Counted from the first letter of the stretch, positions 1 to 9,029 are shown. The stretch: 64,000 nucleotides of DNA from Micropterus salmoides (GCF_014851395.1 NW_024044459.1:7167100-7231099); one strand, 5' to 3'. A program made the numbers and translations. Notes: generated by a model from the letters alone, not told the origin.

Positions 1-29
1 TGACCCTAAATTGTCCTTAGTTGTGGATG

Positions 30-175
30 TGAGTGTGAGTGGTTGTCTGTCTATGTGTGGCCCTGTGATAGACTGGCGACCTGTCCAGGATGTACCCTGC
101 CTTTCGCCCAATGTCAGCTGGGATTGGCCCCAGCCTGCCACAACCCTGTACGTAGGCTAAGCAGTTGCCGTAGGA
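30..175 (+). mobile_element. Non-LTR retrotransposon (L2/Maui-like) 3' tail or derived SINE
   Basis: The stretch with 'gactggcgacctgtccagg', 'cgcccaatgtcagctggga' and 'ccccagcctgccacaaccctg' is the 3' tail I recognise as shared by many teleost LINE/SINE copies. It lacks any reverse transcriptase ORF, so it is a 5'-truncated copy. The family name is from memory and not certain. Confidence 0.6.
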
Positions 176-230
176 GTGGGGTTCAAATCCAGCTCAGGCC
201 AAACCTCCCGCATGCTACTCCAAGCATAGA
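176..230 (+). repeat. Possible tRNA-derived SINE fragment with a B-box
   Basis: The sequence 'ggttcaaatcc' at about 181-191 fits the RNA polymerase III B-box (GGTTCRANYCC). No cloverleaf can be drawn around it, so it is not a tRNA gene. It directly follows the LINE-like tail and may be a SINE piece or chance. Confidence 0.3.
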
Positions 231-738
231 CAGCAATGTGATACAACATCTCCCCACAGCTTTCAACTGCTTTTTAGGAGCAATAAGCAAGACATGACAT
301 TAATGATCTCAAAAAGATACAATGATGAGATCTCATCTGTTACTTTCATTTATCCTATTGTAATCTCAATTCAGTATCCATTTGTCTTACCTAAGTCTCA
401 AAACCTTAATCTCTCTTCATCTCATCCTTTTCTCCTGAGGGGGTTTTAGGAGCAACAATTCAGATTGGACTGATATCAAAAAGGTATACTATTGAGATCT
501 TAGTGTTTTCTCAAGAGTTAAAGAAAAGACTATTCTGAGCAAAAGATTTTTCCTCTGGGATACATCTACCAAACAACCAATTCTCAAAATGCTGCTACCT
601 GGGAACAGGTATGTGCATGACATCACTTGTTTTTATGGTATAATTTCTGCATGAATTATGTTTTTTACTATGACAAGTACTGTGTTCATTACATTTTCAT
701 ATTTGTTTCATGTTTTTTTGTCTGTTTTCTGATTTCAG
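231..738. other. No gene seen; AT-rich sequence with two diverged copies of a short repeat
   Basis: Two blocks, about 273-333 and 447-512, both begin 'ttttaggagcaa' and go on with similar wording (…atcaaaaaggtat… against …ctcaaaaagatac…, then 'gagatct'). This suggests an old local duplication. No coding signal is seen. Confidence 0.4.
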
Positions 739-1031
739 CTGATACCTCGAGGGGATGTTGTACTTAAAATATGGTGTTCTCATTTCATTCTGGGAGGAGG
801 AGGACCCCAAAGAGGACCAGAGGGCATGAGAGGGAGACAGAGATGGAGAGGCTTCTTCTCCAAGCCCTGAAGAGGCCTGCTGCACCAATCCCACCTCCTC
901 TCTCTCTCCAAAGCCTGCTTCTTTCCCTGCAAAGATTGCCGCCCCAGCATAAAGAGTTTGTGAAATTTCAAATTCACAAGCTCATTTATGAATCCAGAAC
1001 TGTGGTGTGCAATTTGGAACCTGTGGAATAG
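739..1031 (+). pseudogene. Terminal exon fragment with a BESS-like motif (MADF-BESS family), probably decayed
   Basis: A good 3' splice site (pyrimidine-rich tract, then 'gatttcag' ending at 738) precedes an ORF ending with the stop at 1029-1031. The last 30 or so residues, with 'LLLSLQRLPPQHKEFVKFQI' followed by HKLIYES, match the C-terminal BESS protein-interaction motif of MADF-BESS DNA-binding proteins (S-L-x-RLPPxx and a K-x-QI-x-x-L-x-YE ending). The frame that carries the motif is closed by a stop just upstream of the ATG at 771. Another frame reads an acidic EEEDPKEDQRA run, so the original coding sequence seems to have suffered a frameshift near 780-840. No MADF domain is visible upstream in the window. 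It is either a broken gene end or a piece of a transposon-borne MADF gene. Confidence 0.45.
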
Positions 1032-1377
1032 GTTATCGGGGTGATAATCTCTGCAGGAAACGAACCAGGCTTTTGTTTGTTTGTTAAATTGTTTCTTTAT
1101 TCTTTTGTTTTTAATTTATTATAAATAAGTATTTAAAATTTATCAGTGTTTAATTTTAAAATGTTAATGAATGTTTGTACTAAGTTATTATAAATACTCT
1201 ATAGTCCTTATTTGCAAACTTTGTGTCTGTGTCTATGTCACAATATTTTGTTCATATAAAAAGTTCATCAAATATACAGTCCACACAGGGGCGTCACAGT
1301 ATATTCATTTATATTTTAAAAAATCCCCCTCTCACCCCCTTGTGGGGTGGTATGTGTCATCCTCAAGCTCGGGTCCT
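1032..1377. other. AT-rich sequence, nothing recognised
   Basis: No coding signal, RNA gene or recognised repeat. It could be the 3' untranslated region of the BESS-like exon; 'tataaataagtatttaaaat' is AT-rich but no clear polyadenylation context stands out. Confidence 0.4.
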
Positions 1378-1992
1378 CTACCAGAGGCCTGGGAGTTTGA
1401 GGGTTCTGCGCAGTATCTTGCTGTTCCTGGCACTGGACTCTTCTTGACAGAGACCTCCGATGTTGTTGTTACCTGGAATCTGCTGTAGCCACTCTCCCAG
1501 TTTGGGGGTCATAGCCCCCAGTGCTCCGATTACCACTGTCACCACTGTTGCTCTTTCCACATCTTTTCTAGCTCCTCTTTCAGCCCTTGGTATTTCTGAA
1601 GCTTCTCGTGTTCCTTCTTCTTGATGTTGCTGTCGCTTGGGATTGCCACATCTATCACTACTGCCTTCTTCTGCTGTTTGTCGATCAAAACGATGTCTGG
1701 TTGGTTAGCCATCACCAGTTTGTCAGTCTGGATCTTGAAGTCCCACAGGATTCTCAACTACCGTTGGAGGTGTCTTCCATTTTGACCTAGGGACTTCCAG
1801 CCCATATTCATGGCAGATGTTCCTGTACACTATGCCAGCTACCTGGTTATGGCGTTCCATGTACCCACTTCCTGCCTGCATATTACACCCTGCTGTTATG
1901 TGCTGTACTGTCTCAGGGGCATCCTTGCACAGTCTGCACCTGGGGTCCTGCCTGGTGTGGTAGACCCCAGCCTCTTATATATATATATATAT
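1378..1992 (-). pseudogene. Non-LTR retrotransposon ORF, C-terminal end, frameshifted
   Basis: Read on the minus strand, the element enters near 1985 with a Cys/His cluster (CRLCKDAPETVQH, then C), continues through a helical region (ERHNQVAGIVYRNICHEYG), then a block at 1757-1539 containing ILWDFKIQTDK, RPDIV-like 'QPDIVLID' and VVIDVAIPSDS, and ends GALGA…LRRTLKLPGLW near 1378. This is the C-terminal region, with a PD-(D/E)XK endonuclease-like motif, seen downstream of reverse transcriptase in a retroelement family common in fish. The frame changes near 1545-1560 and near 1760-1800, and the reverse transcriptase itself is missing. It is a dead, 5'-truncated copy. Confidence 0.75.
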
Positions 1993-1993
1993 A
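1976..1993. repeat. (TA)n microsatellite
   Basis: A run of about nine TA dinucleotides lies between the retroelement fragment and the Tc1-like repeat, a frequent position for TA-targeting insertions. Confidence 0.9.
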
Positions 1994-2080
1994 GTATCTC
2001 ACAAAAGTGAGTACACCCCTGACATTTTTGTAAATATTTGATCATATCTTGTGACAACACTGAAGAAATGACCGCATACC
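1994..2080 (+). mobile_element. Tc1/mariner-like terminal inverted repeat fragment
   Basis: 'tatctcacaaaagtgagtac' and the following 'acccctgacatttttgtaaa' match, from memory, the terminal repeat of a common fish Tc1-like family. Only one end is present, with no transposase ORF. It directly follows the TA run, in keeping with TA target choice by this superfamily. Confidence 0.65.
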
Positions 2081-2104
2081 ATTTAAGCCTGACCGCACAC
2101 CATT

Positions 2105-2775
2105 TGCCTCCTCACGCTTGATCCAGAGCCAGCAAACTGGTGGTAAATTTGGACAGAAATCCCCCGCATCCCACCTGTGCTAAGAAGATGCTAGTCTTCC
2201 AGCCAGTTCTGGGATGTTTCAGCTGCCACGTCGGAATATTTGTTCTTTTTCCTCTCATAAGCCGCTTCACCCCCATCTTCCCATTGTACTGTTAATTCCA
2301 CAACGCCAGCTTTGTTGTTTGAGACCGCAGGACCATGTCTGGCTGAAGTGTTTTAGCCACTATTTCTGGTGGAAACACAAGCTTCTTCTCTAGGTCCACT
2401 TCTAGTTTCCAATCCTGCGCTGACTGCAGGATGCTTGCATCCTTAGGTGTTGTATGATGCTCTTGATGTTGGCCAGCTGGTACGAATTATGAAGTTGACC
2501 TATCCTGCTGATGTCTGTAGGATGTTGTTTGTTGTGGGTCACTTCTGATTCAGTATTGATGCCAGGTCTCTGAGTACTTGGTTTTGCAGCCAAGCATAGC
2601 GCCCTTGGGTGAGACTTGTAGTACACCCTGATAGAATGTGCCTTAGGGATGCAGGTACTTGACACAGGGAACAGGTGGGATCTTCTCCATACCACACTTT
2701 CACTGTCCTCCCATGCTAAACTTCTCCAACCAAATCTCTGAAGTGAAGCGCAGACTGCACTCTGAACAGCACTGA
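2105..2775 (-). pseudogene. Second retroelement ORF end with a PD-(D/E)XK-like region, decayed
   Basis: On the minus strand, from 2775 downward, one reads a CSLC…H…C cluster (about 2680-2620), then QGRYAWLQNQVLRDLASILN, then QDWKLEVDLEKKLVFPPEIV with QPDMVLRS (about 2420-2310) and VVELTVQWEDG (about 2295-2265). The pattern 'PPEIV…PDMVLxS…VVELTVxWED' is a restriction-like endonuclease core found at the C-terminus of a fish retroelement family distinct from the one at 1378-1992. Several stops and frame changes break it. The fragment ends about a dozen bases before the tRNA array, so it is the immediate left neighbour of the array breakpoint. Confidence 0.65.
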
Positions 2776-3072
2776 TGTGAGAACCAAGCTCGTTGTGACC
2801 TTTAGCTTGTCAATCACTCAAGCCACAACTGCAATATTCTGTCTCAAAATACTGTGAATCAAAGAACATTTACATGTGAATGGAGGCAACTCAAAGAAAT
2901 GTCTACCAGCGGCAATGATTTGACATTTTCAGAGGAGAGACGAACAGATGCAGATCACTTAAGAGATTAAAGTGATGACACAATTTGGACTTTGAGATAA
3001 TTGCGGAAACGCAAACTTGATTTTTACAGCATCACTTTGAGATCAGAGAGTGTAATTTCATGTACCTGACTA

Positions 3073-3094
3073 CTGGGTGAAATGTTCAACCCAG
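3073..3094 (+). repeat. Short hairpin, conserved in every unit
   Basis: CTGGGTGAA pairs with TTC-A-ACCCAG (nine base pairs, one bulged A, three-base loop). It recurs at the same place in each unit, about 865-885 bp before the first tRNA-His. No function is known to me. Confidence 0.5.
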
Positions 3095-3173
3095 CTGCGA
3101 CATTTTGTCTTTCCAAGATTTAAAGTTTAAGCTGCACAAACACTTGATTTACGGGTATTAGGGACGTCACGTG

Positions 3174-3183
3174 TGCCAGACCC
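3174..3183 (+). promoter_or_regulatory. CRE half-site overlapping an E-box
   Basis: ACGTCA (3174-3179) overlaps CACGTG (3178-3183) in 'gggacgtcacgtgtgcc', repeated in every unit about 780 bp before the first tRNA-His. The match to ATF/CREB and USF/MYC sites is by consensus only and can arise by chance. Confidence 0.25.
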
Positions 3184-3846
3184 GGATAGTTTTGTCAGTT
3201 AAAACGTAAAACGCTTACAACAGTCAAGATGTTGGTGAGAAAATTCTAAAATAAATCATGCATCTTTCTGCCGGTTTTGGGTGTGTTGTGAAATATTTTG
3301 GTGGCATTTGATCCAAAGCTGAGTTAAAAAGAAAATGTTGTTTATACTGTACAAGCTACAGCAAGATACCGAATATCACTGCAGACTCACCGTTTGACCA
3401 ATCTGAAACCCTTTGAAACACTTGATATCAGCCATCTGGAGAACGACTGTCGTGTTTGGTAGCTTTTGAAGAAAGACTTGTGGAGATGTAGATGTTAATT
3501 GAATTAGCATATTCTGAACAATATAGAGTGACTGACTTCTGAATTGACCATCGGTTGCAGCGAAGCAAACGTAAGTCACAAATCAGTGGATGTGCTGAAA
3601 AGGTTTTTAGCTCTCTAGGACGTACGGATGGTTTTGTTCGATTTTTTGAAGTTAGGAATGAGAAATGTCTAGAAATATACATTTCTTGTAGTAAGCAACG
3701 GCCACTTTGCGCAATCATTACCAAATTTATACATCAACTGAGTAGTGACCCGAGATCGTACAAACCGAATTTCGCTCGAATCCATCCATTACGAGGTATA
3801 AACCTTTTGCAAGTGTAGCGCCCCCTAGTGGAAGAATATCCCAAGA

Positions 3847-3881
3847 CTGCTCTGCAAAGCTCGGGCCGAGCATCTGAGCAG
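3847..3881 (+). repeat. Nested inverted repeat upstream of the first tRNA-His
   Basis: Outer arms CTGCTC (3847-3852) and GAGCAG (3876-3881) enclose inner arms GCTCGG (3859-3864) and CCGAGC (3866-3871). This makes a two-tier stem of about 12 base pairs. It lies about 78 bp before the tRNA and is kept in all units. Confidence 0.6.
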
Positions 3882-3958
3882 ACGCATCAAGTTTGGTAAC
3901 AATAGCTTAAGCCAATTTTGATCTACGGGTATTTATGTAAACTCACGGCCTTCAAGTG

Positions 3959-4030
3959 ACCGTGATCGTATAGTGGTTAGTACTCTGCGTTGTGGCCGCA
4001 GCAACCCCGGTTCGAATCCGGGTCACGGCA
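3959..4030 (+). tRNA. tRNA-His-GTG: tRNA-His(GTG), A1 form (reference copy)
   Basis: A 72-nt cloverleaf with anticodon GTG at 3992-3994, a D arm with A-box 'tcgtatagtgg' and a T arm with B-box 'ggttcgaatcc', ending in discriminator A. It decodes histidine codons; the mature tRNA needs an extra G at position -1, added by the Thg1 enzyme in eukaryotes. Compared with the vertebrate form I remember, one T-stem pair is C-G instead of T-A, changed on both sides. The first base is A instead of G, so the first acceptor pair is an A1/C72 mismatch; the other six acceptor pairs are intact. A T-run (nine T, A, seven T) starts 17 nt after the gene and should stop RNA polymerase III. The leader has TATTTATG about 30 bp upstream. 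Confidence 0.93.
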
Positions 4031-4046
4031 GCAGCTGTGTGCTGGC

Positions 4047-4063
4047 TTTTTTTTTATTTTTTT
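4047..4063 (+). terminator. RNA polymerase III terminator of tRNA-His
   Basis: An interrupted T-run follows 'cagcagctgtgtgctgg', where CAGC and GCTG can pair. In all other His copies the T-run is uninterrupted and 15-20 bases long; only this edge copy has the internal A. Confidence 0.85.
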
Positions 4064-4258
4064 ACTGGACTCCAAAATCTAGCTCATTTTACGTAGTTTT
4101 AAACTGGATAGCTCAAGTACATTTTCCTGCGTCAGGCCCCATACTTTCCGACTAACCTATCATTTGACCGGCGCCCCCCACATATGTCTATGACAAACGA
4201 GACCACTGCCGTTTGTAATCACTGAGGACAAAGCGGGTCTCAGGTGCTCAAGTGCGCA

Positions 4259-4331
4259 GGGCTAGTGGCGCAATGGATAACGCGTCTGACTACGGATCAG
4301 AAGATTCTAGGTTCGACTCCTGGCTAGCTCG
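4259..4331 (+). tRNA. tRNA-Arg-ACG: tRNA-Arg(ACG) (reference copy)
   Basis: A 73-nt cloverleaf with anticodon loop CTACGGA (anticodon ACG, expected to be edited to ICG to read CGU, CGC and CGA). The acceptor stem GGGCTAG/CTAGCTC is fully paired with one G-U. Compared with the vertebrate gene I remember, acceptor pair 5-68 is T-A instead of C-G, a compensated change. The A-box 'tggcgcaatgg' and B-box 'ggttcgactcc' are good. Unlike the His genes it has no T-run: the first TTTT lies at 4499-4502, 168 nt downstream. The leader shares the hexamer CAAGTG with the His genes. Confidence 0.95.
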
Positions 4332-5529
4332 TTGTGACCTTTAGCTTGTAAATCACTCAAGCTTCAACTGCAACATTCTGTCTCTATATACTGTGAATCA
4401 AAGAACATTTACATGTGAATGGAGCCAAATCAAAGAACAGGCCTCCCAGCGGCAATGATCGGGATCCAAGCGAATCGAGAAAAAGGCAACGTTTGACATT
4501 TTCAGAGGAGACGAACAGATGCAGATCACTTAAGAGATTAAAGTGATGACACAATTTGGACTTGAGATAATTGCGGAAACGCAAACTTGATTTTTACAGC
4601 ATCACTTTGAGATCAGAGAGTGTAATTTCATGTACCTGACTACTGGGTGAAATGTTCAACCCAGCTGCGACATTTTGTCTTTCCAAGATTTAAAGTTTAA
4701 GCTGCACAAACACTTGATTTACGGGTATTAGGGACGTCACGTGTGCCAGACCCGATAGTTTTGTCAGTTAAAACGTAAAACGCTTACAACAGTCAAGATG
4801 TTGGTGAGAAAATTCTAAAATAAATCATGCATCTTTCTGCCGGTTTTGGTGTGTTGTGAAATATTTTGGTGGCATTTGATCCAAAGCTGAGTTAAAAAGA
4901 AAATGTTGTTTATACTGTACAAGCTACAGCAAGATACCGAATATCACTGCAGACTCACCGTTTGACCAATCTGAAAACCCTTTGAAACACTTGATATCAG
5001 CCATCTGGAGAACGACTGTCGTGTTTGGTAGCTTTTGAAGAAAGACTTGTGGAGATGTAGATGTTAATTGAATTAGCATATTCTGAACAATATAGAGTGA
5101 CTGACTTCTGAATTGACCATCGGTTGCAGCGAAGCAAACGTAAGTCACAAATCAGTGGATGTGCTGAAAAGGTTTTTAGCTCTCTAGGACGTACGGATGG
5201 TTTTGTTCGATTTTTTGAAGTTAGGAATGAGAAATGTCTAGAAATATACATTTCTTGTAGTAAGCAACGGCCACTTTGCGCAATCATTACCAAATTTTAT
5301 ACATCAACTGAGTAGTGACCCGAGATCGTACAAACCGAATTTCGCTCGAATCCATCCATTACGAGGTATAAACCTTTTGCAAGTGTAGCGCCCCCTAGTG
5401 GAAGAATATCCCAAGACTGCTCTGCAAAGCTCGGGCCGAGCATCTGAGCAGACGCATCAAGTTTGGTAACAATAGCTTAAGCCAATTTTGATCTACGGGT
5501 ATTTATGTAAACTCACGGCCGTTCAAGTG

Positions 5530-5601
5530 ACCGTGATCGTATAGTGGTTAGTACTCTGCGTTGTGGCCGCAGCAACCCCGGTTCGAATCCGGGTCACGGC
5601 A
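5530..5601 (+). tRNA. tRNA-His-GTG: tRNA-His(GTG), A1 form
   Basis: Unit 2, first position. Identical to the copy at 3959, followed by an unbroken run of 18 T. Confidence 0.93.
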
Positions 5602-6454
5602 GCAGCTGTGTGCTGGCTTTTTTTTTTTTTTTTTTACTGGACTCCAAAATCTAGCTCATTTTACGTAGTTTTAAACTGGATAGCTCAAGTACATTTTCCT
5701 GCGTACAAAAGTAAAATTTATGAGAAAACACAGATTGACGTATCAAAATTCTTTAGATAACTTTTGATCGGCGACGTCCACAGATGATCCTGCCAAAGTT
5801 TCAGGTCGATTGGCGAAACCGCCTGGGACGAGTTTGCAACAATAGGTTTTAGAGCAAATAGATAAAAAGTCAGTACAGTACTGAAAGAAGGTCGACTCTA
5901 AACGAAGCCGTTTTCGAAATAATTGCAAAAAGGCAAAGTCGATTGTTATAGCGCCACCATGAGGTCTATGAGGAACTTTTCTTTCTTCTTTTTTTTTTTT
6001 TGCCTGAGCAGTGGGTGGAATTTGCAACCTACTAGCCAATTTTGGTGAGTTTTCGTCCAGCAGTTTTTGCTGCCCAAACTTTTAGCGGAGAGAAAGAAGA
6101 AAGAAGAAGAAGAAAAAGAAGAAAACCAATAGGGCCCCAGAAGCTTCGCTGCTTGGATCCCTAAAAACTGGACCATCAACATGTGGTAAAAGGTGTCTGA
6201 GCCCTTCACATCGGTCCCTCACAGAAACAAACAGCCTAATCTTGTGTTTAGTGTTACTTGCTCATCATACTTCTTTGAATGACAAAATCTGTCCATTAGG
6301 ACATAAAAAACAGTGTTACGTAAACAATCCATGGAAATTGACTGTCTGTTGTCACACAACATTCAGGAAACCCATACAAATAAAGAGAAGAATATTTGCT
6401 ATTCAGAGCTGAAACTAGTCTCTCCCAACACACAGGCGCCCGGCCGTGCAAGTG
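5602..6454 (+). repeat. 0.93-kb His module, non-tRNA part (reference copy)
   Basis: This segment separates the two His genes of a long unit. After the T-run comes about 65 bp ('actggactcc' to 'ttcctgcgt') that is repeated after the second His gene, so the duplicated block is tRNA-His plus trailer. The rest ('acaaaagtaaaa' to 'caggcgcccggccgtgcaagtg') resembles a dispersed fish repeat: it shares 'ggcgaaac-gc-tgg-acgagtt' and an AGAAG-rich tract with 49225-49385 outside the array. It contains a T-rich tract at 5975-6001 and a purine tract at 6085-6125 that are complementary in type. No open frame looks coding. Confidence 0.85.
5975..6125 (+). repeat. Paired polypyrimidine and polypurine tracts
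   Basis: 'cttttctttcttctttttttt' (5975-6001) is followed about 85 bp later by 'gagagaaagaagaaagaaga' and more (6085-6125). The tracts could pair as a long imperfect stem or form triplex DNA. They recur in every His module. Confidence 0.6.
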
Positions 6455-6526
6455 GCCGTGATCGTATAGTGGTTAGTACTCTGCGTTGTGGCCGCAGCAA
6501 CCCCGGTTCGAATCCGGGTCACGGCA
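6455..6526 (+). tRNA. tRNA-His-GTG: tRNA-His(GTG), G1 form (reference copy)
   Basis: Same 72-nt body as the A1 form, but base 1 is G, giving the normal G1-C72 pair and a full acceptor stem (GCCGTGA/TCACGGC). The leader is unrelated to that of the A1 form except for the last bases 'caagtg'. It has no TATA-like box near -30; CGGCC in the leader can pair with GGCCG at the 5' end. A T-run follows. By structure it is the more normal of the two His forms. Confidence 0.96.
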
Positions 6527-6753
6527 GCAGCTGTGTGCTGGCTTTTTTTTTTTTTTTTACTGGACTCCAAAATCTAGCTCATTTTACGTAGTTTTAAACT
6601 GGATAGCTCAAGTACATTTTCCTGCGTCAGGCCCCATACTTTCCGACTAACCTATCATTTGACCGGCGCCCCCCACATATGTCTATGACAAACGAGACCA
6701 CTGCCGTTTGTAATCACTGAGGACAAAGCGGGTCTCAGGTGCTCAAGTGCGCA

Positions 6754-6826
6754 GGGCTAGTGGCGCAATGGATAACGCGTCTGACTACGGATCAGAAGAT
6801 TCTAGGTTCGACTCCTGGCTAGCTCG
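6754..6826 (+). tRNA. tRNA-Arg-ACG: tRNA-Arg(ACG)
   Basis: Unit 2. Identical to the copy at 4259. Confidence 0.95.
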
Positions 6827-8026
6827 TTGTGACCTTTAGCTTGTAAATCACTCAAGCTTCAACTGCAACATTCTGTCTCTATATACTGTGAATCAAAGAA
6901 CATTTACATGTGAATGGAGCCAAATCAAAGAACAGGCCTCCCAGCGGCAATGATCGGGATCCAAGCGAATCGAGAAAAAGGCAACGTTTGACATTTTCAG
7001 AGGAGACGAACAGATGCAGATCACTTAAGAGATTAAAGTGATGACACAATTTGGACTTTGAGATAATTGCGGAAACGCAAACTTGATTTTTACAGCATCA
7101 CTTTGAGATCAGAGAGTGTAATTTCATGTACCTGACTACTGGGTGAAATGTTCAACCCAGCTGCGACATTTTGTCTTTCCAAGATTTAAAGTTTAAGCTG
7201 CACAAACACTTGATTTACGGGTATTAGGGACGTCACGTGTGCCAGACCCGGATAGTTTTGTCAGTTAAAACGTAAAACGCTTACAACAGTCAAGATGTTG
7301 GTGAGAAAATTCTAAAATAAATCATGCATCTTTCTGCCGGTTTTGGGTGTGTTGTGAAATATTTTGGTGGCATTTGATCCAAAGCTGAGTTAAAAAGAAA
7401 ATGTTGTTTATACTGTACAAGCTACAGCAAGATACCGAATATCACTGCAGACTCACCGTTTGACCAATCTGAAAACCCTTTGAAACACTTGATATCAGCC
7501 ATCTGGAGAACGACTGTCGTGTTTGGTAGCTTTTGAAGAAAGACTTGTGGAGATGTAGATGTTAATTGAATTAGCATATTCTGAACAATATAGAGTGACT
7601 GACTTCTGAATTGACCATCGGTTGCAGCGAAGCAAACGTAAGTCACAAATCAGTGGATGTGCTGAAAAGGTTTTTAGCTCTCTAGGACGTACGGATGGTT
7701 TTGTTCGATTTTTGAAGTTAGGAATGAGAAATGTCTAGAAATATACATTTCTTGTAGTAAGCAACGGCCACTTTGCACAATCATTACCAAATTTTATACA
7801 TCAACTGAGTAGTGACCCGAGATCGTACAAACCGAATTTCGCTCGAATCCATCCATTACGAGGTATAAACCTTTTGCAAGTGTAGCGCCCCCTAGTGGAA
7901 GAATATCCCAAGACTGCTCTGCAAAGCTCGGGCCGAGCATCTGAGCAGACGCATCAAGTTTGGTAACAATAGCTTAAGCCAATTTTGATCTACGGGTATT
8001 TATGTAAACTCACGGCCGTTCAAGTG

Positions 8027-8098
8027 ACCGTGATCGTATAGTGGTTAGTACTCTGCGTTGTGGCCGCAGCAACCCCGGTTCGAATCCGGGTCACGGCA
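8027..8098 (+). tRNA. tRNA-His-GTG: tRNA-His(GTG), A1 form
   Basis: Unit 3, first position; unchanged A1 body, then a T-run. Confidence 0.93.
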
Positions 8099-8957
8099 GC
8101 AGCTGTGTGCTGGCTTTTTTTTTTTTTTTTTACTGGACTCCAAAATCTAGCTCATTTTACGTAGTTTTAAACTGGATAGCTCAAGTACATTTTCCTGCGT
8201 ACAAAAGTAAAAATTTATGAGAAAACACAGATTGACGTATCAAAATTCTTTAGATAACTTTTGATCGGCGACGTCCACAGATGATCCTGCCAAAGTTTCA
8301 GGTCGATTGGCGAAACCGCCTGGGACGAGTTTGCAACAATAGGTTTTAGAGCAAATAGATAAAAAGTCAGAGTACAGTACTGAAAGAAGGTCGACTCTAA
8401 ACGAAGCCGTTTTCGAAATAATTGCAAAAAGGCAAAGTCGATTGTTATAGCGCCACCATGAGGTCTATGAGGAACTTTTTCTTTCTTCTTTTTTTTTTTT
8501 TGCCTGAGCAGTGGGTGGAATTTGCAACCTACTAGCCAATTTTGGTGAGTTTTCGTCCAGCAGTTTTTGCTGCCCAAACACTTTTAGCGGAGAGAAAGAA
8601 GAAAGAAGAAGAAGAAAAGAAGAAGAAAACCAATAGGGCCCCAGAAGCTTCGCTGCTTGGATCCCTAAAAACTGGACCATCAACATGTGGTAAAAGGTGT
8701 CTGAGCCCTTCACATCGGTCCCTCACAGAAACAAACAGCCTAATCTTGTGTTTAGTGTTACTTGCTCATCATACTTCTTTGAATGACAAAATCTGTCCAT
8801 TAGGACATAAAAAACAGTGTTACGTAAACAATCCATGGAAATTGACTGTCTGTTGTCACAACATTCAGGAAACCCATACAAATAAAAGAGAAGAATATTT
8901 GCTATTCAGAGCTGAAACTAGTCTCTCCCAACACACAGGCGCCCGGCCGTGCAAGTG

Positions 8958-9029
8958 GCCGTGATCGTATAGTGGTTAGTACTCTGCGTTGTGGCCGCAG
9001 CAACCCCGGTTCGAATCCGGGTCACGGCA
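8958..9029 (+). tRNA. tRNA-His-GTG: tRNA-His(GTG), G1 form
   Basis: Unit 3, second position; starts 931 bp after the first His start. Confidence 0.96.

Larger units (their letters stand above)
2787..4331 (+). repeat. Array unit 1 (short type, one His)
   Basis: The edge unit is the most diverged. It lacks a 32-nt block present in the others (between 'cggcaatgat' and 'ttgacatt', near 2918) and has extra substitutions in its first 140 bases. The His module is absent. Confidence 0.9.
4332..6826 (+). repeat. Array unit 2 (long type, two His)
   Basis: It has several single-base losses in homopolymers relative to later units (for example 'cccgatag' for 'cccggatag' near 4752 and 'ttttggtgtg' for 'ttttgggtgtg' near 4846). 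These may be true divergence or assembly errors. Confidence 0.95.

Noticed and set aside
43..297. 84-codon ORF at the left end
   Set aside because: It lies in a LINE-like tail and a possible SINE fragment and has no protein family features.
1810..2010. Plus-strand ORF over the retroelement fragment
   Set aside because: The minus strand carries the recognisable Cys/His and endonuclease-like motifs; the plus frame is its shadow.
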